Counted from the first letter of the stretch, positions 18,506 through 25,835 are shown. The stretch is 33,860 nucleotides of DNA from Dehalococcoidia bacterium (GCA_019694855.1 JAIBBD010000021.1:1-33860); one strand, 5' to 3'. Numbers and translations: made by a program. The notes: generated by a model not told the origin, from the sequence alone.

Positions 18506-19390
18506 TCACGGCACGTCCACAGCCGGCAGCACGCGCACATCGAGGAAGTCGGCGAGCTGCGTCAAGAATGCCAGCACCTCGGCCGGATCGCGTACGGCGT
18601 AGCTGGCCGACGTGAGCCGGCTGCCCGTCCCCACAACGATGCCGATCCCCTGCTCCCGCACGGCCCGTAACGCATCCTCGTCCGTCACGTCATCTCCGAT
18701 ACAGATCGGGAGGGCCGCGTCCGCTCGATAGCCTGCCCGGCCGAGAAGCCACAGCAGCGCGCGGCCCTTGTTCCAGTCGATCTCCGGCAGGAACTCAGTG
18801 ACACGCTTGCCTCGCAACGGCCGCAGCATCGGAAAGGCCTCCGCCGCGGCGCTCACGAGAGACCACAAACGCTCGAGGTCCCGCTCGTCGGTGACCTGGC
18901 GGTCGTGCACCGCCACCCCAAAGCGCTTCCGGTCGATAACGACGCCGGCGATGTCCTGTGTCTCGGTGCGCAGCCGCGCTTCGAGGGCGTCGAGATGAGG
19001 CAGATATGCCGATGCCTCGGCGTTCGGTTCGTGCTGACCGTCGGTGTCCAGCACATCGAACCCGTGGCTGCCCGCGCAGAGAATGCCCCCCACGCCCACG
19101 CGTGCACGGACGTCGTCCGCGTCGCGCCCGCTGAGCACGAGGATCGGCGTCAGCCGCACGAGCCGCCGCAGCACTGGCTCGATCCCGTCAAGGAGTACCG
19201 CGGACGCGGGGTCGTCCATGATCGGCGAGAGTGTCCCGTCGAAGTCGAGGCAGAGGATCGGGGTCAGGCCGTCGACCCGCGCGCGAATCGCCTCGAACGC
19301 CTCGAGTGCCGAGGGCAGCGCGTCGATGGGCGTAACGTCCCGGTGCTCGGGCGGCGTGGTCGCGGCGACGGATTCTGCGGGACCCGCCAT
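18506..19390 (-). CDS. otsB: Trehalose-6-phosphate phosphatase OtsB (HAD family)
   Basis: Removes the phosphate from trehalose-6-phosphate to give trehalose. The protein is 294 aa. The HAD nucleophile motif LCLDFDGTLSPI holds D49 and D51. VLSGRDADDVRARV is motif II, GKRVTEFLPEIDWNKG carries the conserved Lys region typical of OtsB, and CIGDDVTDEDALRAV is motif IV binding magnesium. About 40 residues precede the first motif, a modest N-terminal extension. ATG 19390 is the start. It lies 48 bp downstream of glgC and 15 bp upstream of otsA's start. OtsB's stop TGA is in the same frame as otsA: only that stop and five codons separate the two open frames. Function is secure from motifs and the otsA neighbour. 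Confidence 0.94.
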   Translation of the reverse strand: MAGPAESVAATTPPEHRDVTPIDALPSALEAFEAIRARVDGLTPILCLDFDGTLSPIMDDPASAVLLDGIEPVLRRLVRLTPILVLSGRDADDVRARVGVGGILCAGSHGFDVLDTDGQHEPNAEASAYLPHLDALEARLRTETQDIAGVVIDRKRFGVAVHDRQVTDERDLERLWSLVSAAAEAFPMLRPLRGKRVTEFLPEIDWNKGRALLWLLGRAGYRADAALPICIGDDVTDEDALRAVREQGIGIVVGTGSRLTSASYAVRDPAEVLAFLTQLADFLDVRVLPAVDVP

Positions 19391-19438
19391 ATCCGAAGTC
19401 TAGCGCGTCAGTCTGCTGCGCACCTCGTGATTCGAGGC

Positions 19439-20788
19439 TCAGGGCCGCAACGCCGTCAACGGTCCGCGCGACAGGCCACGCCACGCACTCGCGCCGGCCG
19501 CCTCGGCGCCGCTGGCGGAGATCCGAGGAGGCGCCGCCCCGCGGCCGCTGAACGGAGCCACGACGTCCGATGGCTCGACGATTCCGCCCGCGGGGATCCA
19601 GCTGCCTTCGCCGACCACCGTGACTCCCAGCTCGTGTTCGGTGTGCTCCGAGGCGTCATACCAGTCCGCGCCAATCCGAGCGGCAGAGCCGATCACGGCG
19701 TCCTGGTCGATCACGGCCCGATGCACGATCGCGCCCGCACCCACGCGGACGCCGGGCAGCAGCACCGAGTCGTGCACGACCGCCCCCGGTTCCACCACCA
19801 CCCCCGGGGAGACGACCGAGCTCCGTACGGTCCCACGGATGGTCGCCCCGGCCGAGACCAACGCCTGCTGCACGGACGCCGAGCTCGCGATTGCCGCAGG
19901 CGGACGCGGGTCCATGCGCGTCATGATCTCGCGCCCGGGAGCGCGCAGCGGCACGCGCGAAGGCTCGTCGAGCAGTTCCATGTGCGTCTTCCAGTACGCC
20001 TCGACGGTGCCGATGTCGCGCCAGTAGCCGCGAAAACGATGAGCGTACACGCGCGCCCCGCCCGCGATCGCTCGCGGCAGGACGTCGCCTCCGAAGTCAT
20101 GCGTGCTCGTTTCGTCGGCCGCATCCGCGGCGAGCGTCCGCGCGAGGTAGTCGGGGTTGAAGACGTAGATGCCCATCGAGGCCAGGGTGGACCGCGGCCG
20201 TGCCGGTTTCTCCTCAAACCGTCGCACCCGCCCTGTCGCATCCATGGTCACGAGCCCGTAGCGCGAGGCGTCGTGGAGCGGCACATCGGCGACGCTGACC
20301 GTGATGTCCGCGTCGGCCTCGACGTGCGTCGCGATCATCTCGCGGTAGTCCATCGCGTAGATCTGGTCGCTGGCGAGGATGACCACGGCAGCCGTGCTCG
20401 GCAGGACGAGGCGGTCAAGGTTGCGGTGCACCGCGTCCGCGCTGCCTTCGTACCAGCGGCTCGCGTCGTCGCCCATATACGGCTGCAGCACCATAAGCGC
20501 CGCGCCGGGCGCGTGGAACCCCCAGGGCGTTCCCCCGCCGAGGTGCTCGTGCAGCTCATGCGGCAGGTACTGCGTCAACACGCCCACGCGTGACAGCCCG
20601 GAGTTCGCGCAATTGCTGAGCGCGAAGTCGACCACCCGATAACTGCCTCCGAAGAACAGCGCTGGCTTGGCCCGCCGCTCGGTCAACGGCCGCAAGCGCT
20701 TCCCCTGCCCGCCCGCGAGGATGAGCGCCACGCTCCGCTGAACGGTATCGAGGAGGCGGGCGTGGTAGTTCAGCGCTGCCGCCGGCAT
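19439..20788 (-). CDS. glgC: Glucose-1-phosphate adenylyltransferase GlgC
   Basis: Makes ADP-glucose from ATP and glucose-1-phosphate. The protein is 449 aa. The N-terminal nucleotidyltransferase domain shows LILAGGQGKRLRPLT (22-36), RAKPALFFGGSYRVVDFALSNC, LTQY, GSADAVHRNLD, SDQIYAMDY (catalytic D141), FEEKP (K194) and GYWRDIGTVEAYW. The C-terminal left-handed beta-helix repeats end with SSVVSPGVVVEPGAVVHDS. The usual GDHIYK motif is changed to SDQIYA. ATG 20788 is chosen over the longer open frame because LDTVQRSVALILAGG starts about where the family does and an AGGA/GAGG-rich stretch precedes it. It heads the unit glgC-otsB-otsA. In the window there is no glycogen synthase to use ADP-glucose, so OtsA is a candidate consumer. 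Confidence 0.93.
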   Translation of the reverse strand: MPAAALNYHARLLDTVQRSVALILAGGQGKRLRPLTERRAKPALFFGGSYRVVDFALSNCANSGLSRVGVLTQYLPHELHEHLGGGTPWGFHAPGAALMVLQPYMGDDASRWYEGSADAVHRNLDRLVLPSTAAVVILASDQIYAMDYREMIATHVEADADITVSVADVPLHDASRYGLVTMDATGRVRRFEEKPARPRSTLASMGIYVFNPDYLARTLAADAADETSTHDFGGDVLPRAIAGGARVYAHRFRGYWRDIGTVEAYWKTHMELLDEPSRVPLRAPGREIMTRMDPRPPAAIASSASVQQALVSAGATIRGTVRSSVVSPGVVVEPGAVVHDSVLLPGVRVGAGAIVHRAVIDQDAVIGSAARIGADWYDASEHTEHELGVTVVGEGSWIPAGGIVEPSDVVAPFSGRGAAPPRISASGAEAAGASAWRGLSRGPLTALRP

Positions 20789-20910
20789 GGCCTCTGCTTT
20801 CCTGCTCTCGAAGGGCTCACCGACTGGACTTGGAGCGTAGCCAGCGCCTCGCAGGGCGGGCATAACGGGAAGACATGCCCGAGTTGCAGATCCGTCGCTG
20901 CGACGCGCCC

Positions 20911-21049
20911 TCAATCGATACGCGTGGTCAGCCGAGCGGGCACAACGTCGAGGCGGCGCAGAAGCTCGCGTTCGCAGGGAATCGAGGAACCCGGCCTGGT
21001 CCGCGGCCGTGTACTCCTCGCTCGACAGCGCGTACCCGATGCTGACCAT
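20911..21049 (-). pseudogene. Remnant of an LLM-class F420-dependent oxidoreductase (both ends joined, frameshifted)
   Basis: From ATG 21049 the minus strand reads MVSIGYALSSEEYTAA, which resembles the N-terminus of F420-dependent glucose-6-phosphate dehydrogenase-like LLM oxidoreductases (typically xxIGYALSSEE). It runs straight into DQAGFLD, which resembles the C-terminal end of the same family (GPDQxGFxxFYERELLPRL). One extra base then shifts the frame, and the text CERELLRRLD continues in the next frame, ending at the stop 20911-20913. So the first 16 or so codons and the last 20 or so appear joined, with roughly 280 intervening codons lost. This is read by eye from two short matches. Alternatively it is only an N-terminal stub. 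Confidence 0.5.
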
Positions 21050-21138
21050 CGTCGCCGCCGTCCATTCGCGGCTGTGCATTCAACGTAGTGACGGCCAACG
21101 ACCGAGGAGGTAGCGCCTCCGGGCTCCCCGCTATCACC

Positions 21139-21163
21139 CGCCTGCCAATCGGGTCGGCAGGCG
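21139..21163. repeat. Perfect inverted repeat (8-bp arms, 9-bp loop)
   Basis: CGCCTGCC at 21139-21146 is matched by GGCAGGCG at 21156-21163. It lies 82 bp before the small CxxC protein. No T-run follows, so it is not an ordinary terminator. It could be an operator or an mRNA leader hairpin. Confidence 0.4.
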
Positions 21164-21244
21164 ACCGTGACTCGATCGACGCGCTGCACACGCCTCTGCA
21201 AGCTCCCGCTCCGTACCGTTCGAGAAGCGCGAGGGGAGAAGGCG

Positions 21245-21694
21245 ATGAACGAACCCGAGACGGCGCCGGTGAAGCGCGAGACGCAGTTCGCGGACTCGAA
21301 CGATGGGGCCGAGATCCCGTCTCCGGATGCGGCCCCGCTCTACGCCCGCCAGGACGACGCCGACCATCCTGAAACGCCTGCGGAGCTCCACGTCGCGCCC
21401 GTATTGCCCGCCGAGCCCGGTGCGGCGACCGAGGGCCTGCTACGCGGCATCGAGGAGGGCGGGCTCCTCTCCTACGCCCTCGCGGAGCGGTTCGGCGCGC
21501 TCGAGCATTGCGACCGCTGCGGCCGCCCCATCATCGAGGTGCCCACGCTCGCCACCGCGCTGGCGACCCACTACGGCGTGGGGGACGAAGAGCGCCTCGC
21601 CTTCGAGGATGCCATCCGTCGGTCGAGCCTTGAGCAGGCCAACGAGAGCTCACCGAACTTCTGTAGCTACCACGGACAGATCACGAGCGAATAG
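21245..21694 (+). CDS. Hypothetical protein with paired CxxC and CxxH
   Basis: A 149-aa soluble protein I do not recognise. The first 60 residues are acidic, rich in Pro/Ala/Glu/Asp and probably disordered. The second half has GLLRGIEEGGLLSYALAERFG, then CDRCGRPIIEVP (C89, C92), a helical stretch, and NFCSYHGQ (C140, H143) near the C-terminus. Two ligand pairs, CxxC and CxxH, about 50 residues apart suggest a small metal-binding (zinc) domain. There are no membrane segments or signal peptide. ATG 21245 is chosen because a purine-rich GGGGAGAAGG stretch precedes it; the frame upstream (to 21167) looks non-coding. It ends 8 bp from the oppositely oriented hydrolase. Function unknown. Confidence 0.7.
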   Translation: MNEPETAPVKRETQFADSNDGAEIPSPDAAPLYARQDDADHPETPAELHVAPVLPAEPGAATEGLLRGIEEGGLLSYALAERFGALEHCDRCGRPIIEVPTLATALATHYGVGDEERLAFEDAIRRSSLEQANESSPNFCSYHGQITSE

Positions 21695-21702
21695 AACGGC
21701 CT

Positions 21703-22485
21703 TCAGCGGCTGACAAACCGCTGGATCGCCCCGAAGTAGTCCTGCAACCCGGCCCACAGCAGGTCGTTGTGCCCCGCGCCCGGGATGATCAACAGCTCAC
21801 GCTCGACGTGCGGCAACATCTCGTACAACTCGACTGCCTGTTGCAATGGGATCAGCTCGTCCCACTCCCCGTGGATCACGAGGAGCGGCATCTGGATGGA
21901 CCGGATCTTCGCCTCGTGCGCCTCGACGAGATCGGCACCCTCGCCCTGCTGCACATCGAAGCCGAAACGCTGCAACATCCGCCGCAGGCCACCTGCCCCG
22001 CTCTCCACGATGAGCCCGCGGATACGTTCCGAGGCGTTCGCCGCCACCTCGAGAGCCGGGTGCGTGCCGAGGCTGCGGCCCATCACGAAGCGCCGCTCGT
22101 TGAACCCCAGCCCGTCGAGGTGCGCGTGGAAGAACGCCGTCACCGGATGCGCATCGGAGACGAGGTGTTCGACGGTCGGACGGCCGGTACTGCGCCCGTA
22201 TCCCCGGAACTCCGCAACGAAGAGGTTCGCCCCTGCCTGCCGGTATAGCGGCGCGAGCGCGTCATGGTCGCCCGCCACCTCCCCGTTCCCATGGAAATAC
22301 AGGACGGTCGGTAGCGTCCCATCGAACGCGTAGAACCGCGCATTCACGGTCACGTCCGCGCCCACCTCGATCGCGAGGTCCGAGGCGCCCGGGGGTGGTG
22401 CTGACGAGTCCGGCCGCGGGAAGAACATCATTCCGGCCGCACCCACCAGGTCGAGCAATGCGTAATTGGGGGCCAATTCGGACAT
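21703..22485 (-). CDS. Alpha/beta hydrolase (BEM46/FrsA-like serine hydrolase)
   Basis: A 260-aa alpha/beta-hydrolase. Motifs in order: TVLYFHGNGE (oxyanion-hole HGN region, about 60-69), FRGYGRSTG (93-101), nucleophile elbow GRSLGT with S138, acid in HGEWDELIP (D209) and catalytic His in GAGHNDLLW (H239). This HGN...GYGxSxG architecture is typical of the BEM46-like 'alpha/beta hydrolase of unknown substrate' group. ATG 22485 is chosen over a start 39 bp upstream because GGGAGGT lies 7 bp before it. There is no clear signal peptide, so it is probably cytoplasmic. It converges with the small CxxC protein and diverges from ppk2. The substrate cannot be predicted. Confidence 0.85.
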   Translation of the reverse strand: MSELAPNYALLDLVGAAGMMFFPRPDSSAPPPGASDLAIEVGADVTVNARFYAFDGTLPTVLYFHGNGEVAGDHDALAPLYRQAGANLFVAEFRGYGRSTGRPTVEHLVSDAHPVTAFFHAHLDGLGFNERRFVMGRSLGTHPALEVAANASERIRGLIVESGAGGLRRMLQRFGFDVQQGEGADLVEAHEAKIRSIQMPLLVIHGEWDELIPLQQAVELYEMLPHVERELLIIPGAGHNDLLWAGLQDYFGAIQRFVSR

Positions 22486-22625
22486 TGGCAGACCTCCCGC
22501 CCCTCGCCGGTTGAGAGGCAACATACACCTCGGCGCTACACGTTACTGGTACCCTGCGTCCTGCGAGCGCGCTCGCTCGCCCTCATGCTCGCACATCTCG
22601 GCGCGAACCTCGTCCGTCTTCGTCG

Positions 22626-22631
22626 GATAAT
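22626..22631 (+). promoter_or_regulatory. candidate -10 element (GATAAT) of ppk2
   Basis: GATAAT is one base from the consensus -10 and lies 28 bp before the ppk2 ATG, leaving a short leader with AAGGAG at about 22645-22650. No matching -35 box is evident. Confidence 0.4.
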
Positions 22632-22658
22632 GAAGAAGAGACCCGAAGGAGCCTCATA

Positions 22659-23900
22659 ATGACGACGCCTCGCGAACCACGCCCCTCCCGCGCCAACGGT
22701 GCCGCAGCCCTGAATGGCCACGGCCCCGATGCAGCCCCCGGTCCCCGTGGACGCAGGCGTTCCAACGGCACGAACGGCAATAGCAATGGCAACGGCATGA
22801 ACGGCAGCGCCCCCCGTCCCCGACGCGCCGCGCTCGGAGACATCGGGCCGGTCGGCTCCCCGGCCGCCGTCGAATCAGCGGCGGTGGAAGAACGCGTCGA
22901 GGCAGGCCAACAGTCTCAGGTGGCCGCCACCGAGGACATCCTCGGTGTGGCACGCCTGAACGATCCCGAACTGGTGCGCCGGTTCGAGGCAATGCTTTCC
23001 GGCGTCTCTCCCGACGACCTCCGCGTGCTCCGCGACGCCCTGCTCGAGGATTCCTCACCGCTGCCAGTCAGCGCCGATGACGAGCTCGCCGCCGACTGGC
23101 GCGAGGGCGCTTACCCGTACAAGAACCTCATGTCGCGCCGCAACTACGAGAAGCAGAAGTACCGCCTGCAGGTGGAGCTGCTCAAGCTGCAGGCCTGGGT
23201 GAAAGAGACCGGCCAGCGCGTCGTCATCCTCTTCGAGGGCCGTGACGCCGCCGGCAAGGGAGGCACGATCAAGCGCTTCATGGAGCACCTCAACCCCCGA
23301 GGCGCTCGTGTCGTCGCGCTCGAGAAGCCGACCGAGATTGAGCGCGGGCAATGGTACTTCCAGCGCTATGTGCAGCACCTCCCCTCGCACGGCGAAATCG
23401 TGATGTTCGACCGTTCCTGGTACAACCGCGCCGGCGTCGAGCGCGTCATGGGCTTCTGCTCGGAGGACGAGTACGAGGAGTTCATGCGCCAGTGCCCGGA
23501 GTTCGAGCGCAACCTGACGCGCAGCGGCATCCACCTGATCAAGTTCTGGTTCTCGGTCAGCCGCAAGGAACAACGTCGCCGCTTCCGTGAGCGCGAGGTG
23601 CACCCGCTGAAGCAGTGGAAGCTCTCGCCGATCGACCTCGCGTCCCTCGACAAGTGGGACGAATACACCAAGGCCAAGGAGGCGATGTTCTTTTATACCG
23701 ATACCGCCGATGCCCCCTGGACGGTAATCAAGTCCGACTGCAAGAAGCGCGCCCGCCTCAACGCCATGCGCTACGTGCTGCACCGCCTGCAGTACACCAA
23801 CAAGGTCGAGGAGCAGATCGGTAACGTCGACCCGCTCCTGGTCGGCCGGGCGCATCTCGTCTACGAGCGCGGCGAGCGCTCGTTCGCGCCCGTCGCCTGA
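22659..23900 (+). CDS. ppk2: Polyphosphate kinase 2 (PPK2)
   Basis: Uses inorganic polyphosphate to phosphorylate nucleotides, or the reverse. The protein is 413 aa. The PPK2 core begins near residue 150 (NYEKQKYRLQVELLKLQAWV) and has Walker A EGRDAAGKGGTIKR (D196, K200), Walker B FDRSWYNRAGVE (D251), then HPLKQWKLSPIDLASLDKW, FFYTDTADAPWTVIKSD and KKRARLNAMRYVL, all in the family order. This is a one-domain PPK2, most like class I (NDP to NTP). The first 55 residues are low-complexity, rich in Asn/Gly/Arg (NGTNGNSNGNGMNGS), then a linker, so the N-terminal extension is longer than usual. ATG 22659 has AAGGAG 8 bp upstream. It is its own transcription unit, divergent from the hydrolase. The preferred nucleotide is not readable. 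Confidence 0.93.
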   Translation: MTTPREPRPSRANGAAALNGHGPDAAPGPRGRRRSNGTNGNSNGNGMNGSAPRPRRAALGDIGPVGSPAAVESAAVEERVEAGQQSQVAATEDILGVARLNDPELVRRFEAMLSGVSPDDLRVLRDALLEDSSPLPVSADDELAADWREGAYPYKNLMSRRNYEKQKYRLQVELLKLQAWVKETGQRVVILFEGRDAAGKGGTIKRFMEHLNPRGARVVALEKPTEIERGQWYFQRYVQHLPSHGEIVMFDRSWYNRAGVERVMGFCSEDEYEEFMRQCPEFERNLTRSGIHLIKFWFSVSRKEQRRRFREREVHPLKQWKLSPIDLASLDKWDEYTKAKEAMFFYTDTADAPWTVIKSDCKKRARLNAMRYVLHRLQYTNKVEEQIGNVDPLLVGRAHLVYERGERSFAPVA

Positions 23901-23909
23901 TCCAGGTCA

Positions 23910-23940
23910 GCGCCCCCGCTCACTCCTCGGGCGGGGGCGC
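23910..23940. terminator. Hairpin between convergent ppk2 and SDR genes
   Basis: A perfect 10-bp G/C stem (GCGCCCCCGC at 23910-23919 with GCGGGGGCGC at 23931-23940) and an 11-base loop. It sits 10 bp after ppk2's stop and covers the SDR stop codon. There is no T-run on either side, so termination is likely but not certain. Confidence 0.5.
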
Positions 23941-24795
23941 GTACAGCACGGGCAGCGGCGGCACCTCGAACCGCCCGATACCCGCTGCCAGCTCCTCGAC
24001 GGTGAACGTGCCGTCCTTCACCAGCGTCTTCTGCGTCTCGAACGAGGGAAACCACCCCACCGCGCCGTGCTGCGCGAGGAAGGTCTGCCCCGTCACCGTC
24101 GCCGCGTCGGTGCACAGGAACGCGATCAGCACCGCCACGTCGTCCGGCGGCTGCGCCACCGCCGCGGCCCCCGGGCTCCCCTCGACCATCCGCGTGAGCG
24201 TCGCCGCCGGGTTCACCGCGTTCACGTTGATCCCGAACGGCGCGAGGTCCCTCGCGACGACGTTCGTGAACCCGAAGATGCCGCCCTTGCCCGACCCGTA
24301 GCCAACGCTGCCCGGAGCGCCGACGAGCCCGGCCCTCGACACGAGGTTCACGATCCGGCCCCAGCCCTGCTCCTTCATGTGCACGCAAGCGTGCCGGGTG
24401 CAGTTGAACGTTCCAAACAGGTGCACCCCCACCACTCGCGCAAACAGCTCCGGGCTCACCTCCCAGATCGGCGCGCTCGCCACGATCCCCGCGTTGTTCA
24501 CGAGGATGTCGATGCGCCCGAACGTGTCGATGGCCATCTGGATGATTCGCCCGGCCGATTCGAACTCGGACACCGAGTCGAAGTTTGCGACGGCCTTCCC
24601 GCCTGCCGCCTCGATCTCCCGCGCCACGATCGCGGCCGGGGCCTCGTCCGCCCCCTGGCCATCGAGGGCTGCACCCAGGTCGTTCACAACCACGGTCGCC
24701 CCCAGCTCCGCGAGCTTGAGCGCGGTCGCCCGTCCGATGCCGCGGCCGGCCCCCGTCACCACCGCCACCCGTCCGTCCAGCCTCGTGTCCACCAT
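23920..24795 (-). CDS. SDR-family dehydrogenase, MFE-2-like 3-hydroxyacyl-CoA dehydrogenase type
   Basis: A 291-aa classical short-chain dehydrogenase. The cofactor motif TGAGRGIG (14-21) is followed by VVVNDLGAALDGQGAD, which is typical of the hydroxyacyl-CoA dehydrogenase part of peroxisomal multifunctional enzyme type 2 and its bacterial relatives. NNAG (100-103), S153, Y166 and K170 (YGSGK) complete the catalytic set. A roughly 45-residue tail after the core (VGWFPSFETQKTLVKDGTFT onward) is also found in that subgroup. ATG 24795 is chosen because GGAGGAG and GGAG precede it at good spacing. It diverges from an enoyl-CoA hydratase gene 224 bp away, which suits a shared role in acyl-CoA metabolism. 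The exact substrate is inferred. Confidence 0.87.
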   Translation of the reverse strand: MVDTRLDGRVAVVTGAGRGIGRATALKLAELGATVVVNDLGAALDGQGADEAPAAIVAREIEAAGGKAVANFDSVSEFESAGRIIQMAIDTFGRIDILVNNAGIVASAPIWEVSPELFARVVGVHLFGTFNCTRHACVHMKEQGWGRIVNLVSRAGLVGAPGSVGYGSGKGGIFGFTNVVARDLAPFGINVNAVNPAATLTRMVEGSPGAAAVAQPPDDVAVLIAFLCTDAATVTGQTFLAQHGAVGWFPSFETQKTLVKDGTFTVEELAAGIGRFEVPPLPVLYAPPPEE

Positions 24796-24847
24796 CGCTC
24801 CGCTCCTCCTCGAATGGCCACGCCCGGTGTCGCCACCACGCACGCGA

Positions 24848-24856
24848 TGCTACAGT
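24848..24856 (+). promoter_or_regulatory. candidate extended -10 (TGCTACAGT) for the enoyl-CoA hydratase gene
   Basis: TG at 24848-24849, one base, then TACAGT at 24851-24856 fits an extended -10. It lies in the 224-bp divergent region and would give a leader of about 155 bases before ATG 25020. No -35 is evident. Weak call. Confidence 0.25.
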
Positions 24857-25019
24857 GCACGCGGCCACGACACGCGAGCTCCGCTCCAGCGGAGGCGGTC
24901 GCAGGCACTCCGGGCCTACGAACCAGGACCGGCCCTGCCCGCACTTGCCTCGCGCTCCAGCCGGCTTCTCGAGGCCGGCCGGCCGCATCCACGGGCACCA
25001 GTTGGGGGAAGGGACGACC

Positions 25020-25835
25020 ATGGCATTCACTCCGAATCCGGCAGTTCAGTACACGAAGGACGGGCGCAAGGCCTGGATCCACCTGAACCGCCCAGAGGCG
25101 ATGAACGCGATCAACAACGACCTCTCGGCCGGTGTCCTCGAGGGCATCGAGGAGCTCAACGACGACGACGACATCCTCGTCGGCATCATCATCGGCGAGG
25201 GCGGGCGCGCCTTCTGCGCCGGCGCCGACCTCAAGGCGATGACCCAGCGCGACCAGGCCGGCCCAAGCACGGCCCGCAAGCCCCTCCCCGGCCAGAGCTT
25301 CCTCTCGCCGGACGGCATGTTCGGCGCCATCCACCAGTCCCGGAAGCCGATCATCGCGGCCATCGACGGCTGGTGCCTCGCCGGCGGCTTCGAGATCAGC
25401 ATCATGTGCGACATCCGCATCGCCACCGAGCAGTCCAAGTTCGGCCTGCCCGAGCCACGCCGCAGCCTCCTCGCCGGCCCTGGCCTCAACAACCTCTCGC
25501 GCATGATCCCCATGGGCGAGGCGATGCTCATCCAGCTCGCCGGCGGCCACATGGACTCGCAGCGCGCCTACCAGATCGGCCTCATCCAGAAGCTGGTCCC
25601 GGACCGCGACGCCCTCATCAAGGAAGTCAACGCCGTCGCCGACGAGATCCTCCTCGGCGCCCCGCTCGCGGTGCAGGCCATCCGCCGCATCGTCCGCATC
25701 GGCCGCAACGTCCCGCCCGAGTACTCGCAGTTCCTGGCCGAGCAGTTCAACGAAATCACCAACGCCTCGGAAGACCGCCTCGAGGGCCCCAAGGCCTTCG
25801 CCGAGAAGCGTCTCCCGAACTGGAAGGGCCGCTAA
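25020..25835 (+). CDS. Enoyl-CoA hydratase/isomerase family protein (crotonase)
   Basis: A 271-aa crotonase-fold enzyme that probably adds water to 2-enoyl-CoA. Motifs: WIHLNRPEAMNAIN, GRAFCAGADLKAM (oxyanion-hole loop 1), AIDGWCLAGGFEISIMCDIRIA with E125, and KFGLPEPRRSLLAGPG with E145. These two glutamates correspond to the acid/base pair of classical hydratases, so hydratase activity is plausible. AIRRIVRIGRN is the usual C-terminal helix. ATG 25020 has GGGGAAGGGA just upstream; the open frame before it looks non-coding. It is divergent from the MFE-2-like SDR, an enzyme acting one step later in beta-oxidation. A perfect palindromic hairpin follows the stop. Substrate chain or ring type cannot be read. 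Confidence 0.92.
   Translation: MAFTPNPAVQYTKDGRKAWIHLNRPEAMNAINNDLSAGVLEGIEELNDDDDILVGIIIGEGGRAFCAGADLKAMTQRDQAGPSTARKPLPGQSFLSPDGMFGAIHQSRKPIIAAIDGWCLAGGFEISIMCDIRIATEQSKFGLPEPRRSLLAGPGLNNLSRMIPMGEAMLIQLAGGHMDSQRAYQIGLIQKLVPDRDALIKEVNAVADEILLGAPLAVQAIRRIVRIGRNVPPEYSQFLAEQFNEITNASEDRLEGPKAFAEKRLPNWKGR

Larger units (their letters stand above)
20789..21244. other. 456-bp region without an intact gene
   Basis: It lies between the divergent glgC (-) and the small CxxC protein (+) and must hold promoters for both. It contains a decayed oxidoreductase fragment at 20911-21049 and an inverted repeat at 21139-21163, listed separately. The rest shows no coding pattern I trust, no tRNA and no recognisable riboswitch. 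Confidence 0.6.

Noticed and set aside
16724-18670. Long plus-strand open frame across the ROK kinase and antisense to otsA; another at 18905-20593 antisense to otsB/glgC
   Set aside because: Same codon-bias shadow effect; no recognisable protein features, whereas the opposite strand has full OtsA, OtsB and GlgC motifs.
19423-19437. Short inverted repeat CCTCG/CGAGG between glgC and otsB
   Set aside because: Only 5 bp, expected by chance in G/C-rich DNA, with no tail.
20789-21244. Possible riboswitch or tRNA in the glgC upstream gap
   Set aside because: No cloverleaf or known aptamer core could be folded by eye; the recognisable content is the oxidoreductase remnant and one inverted repeat.
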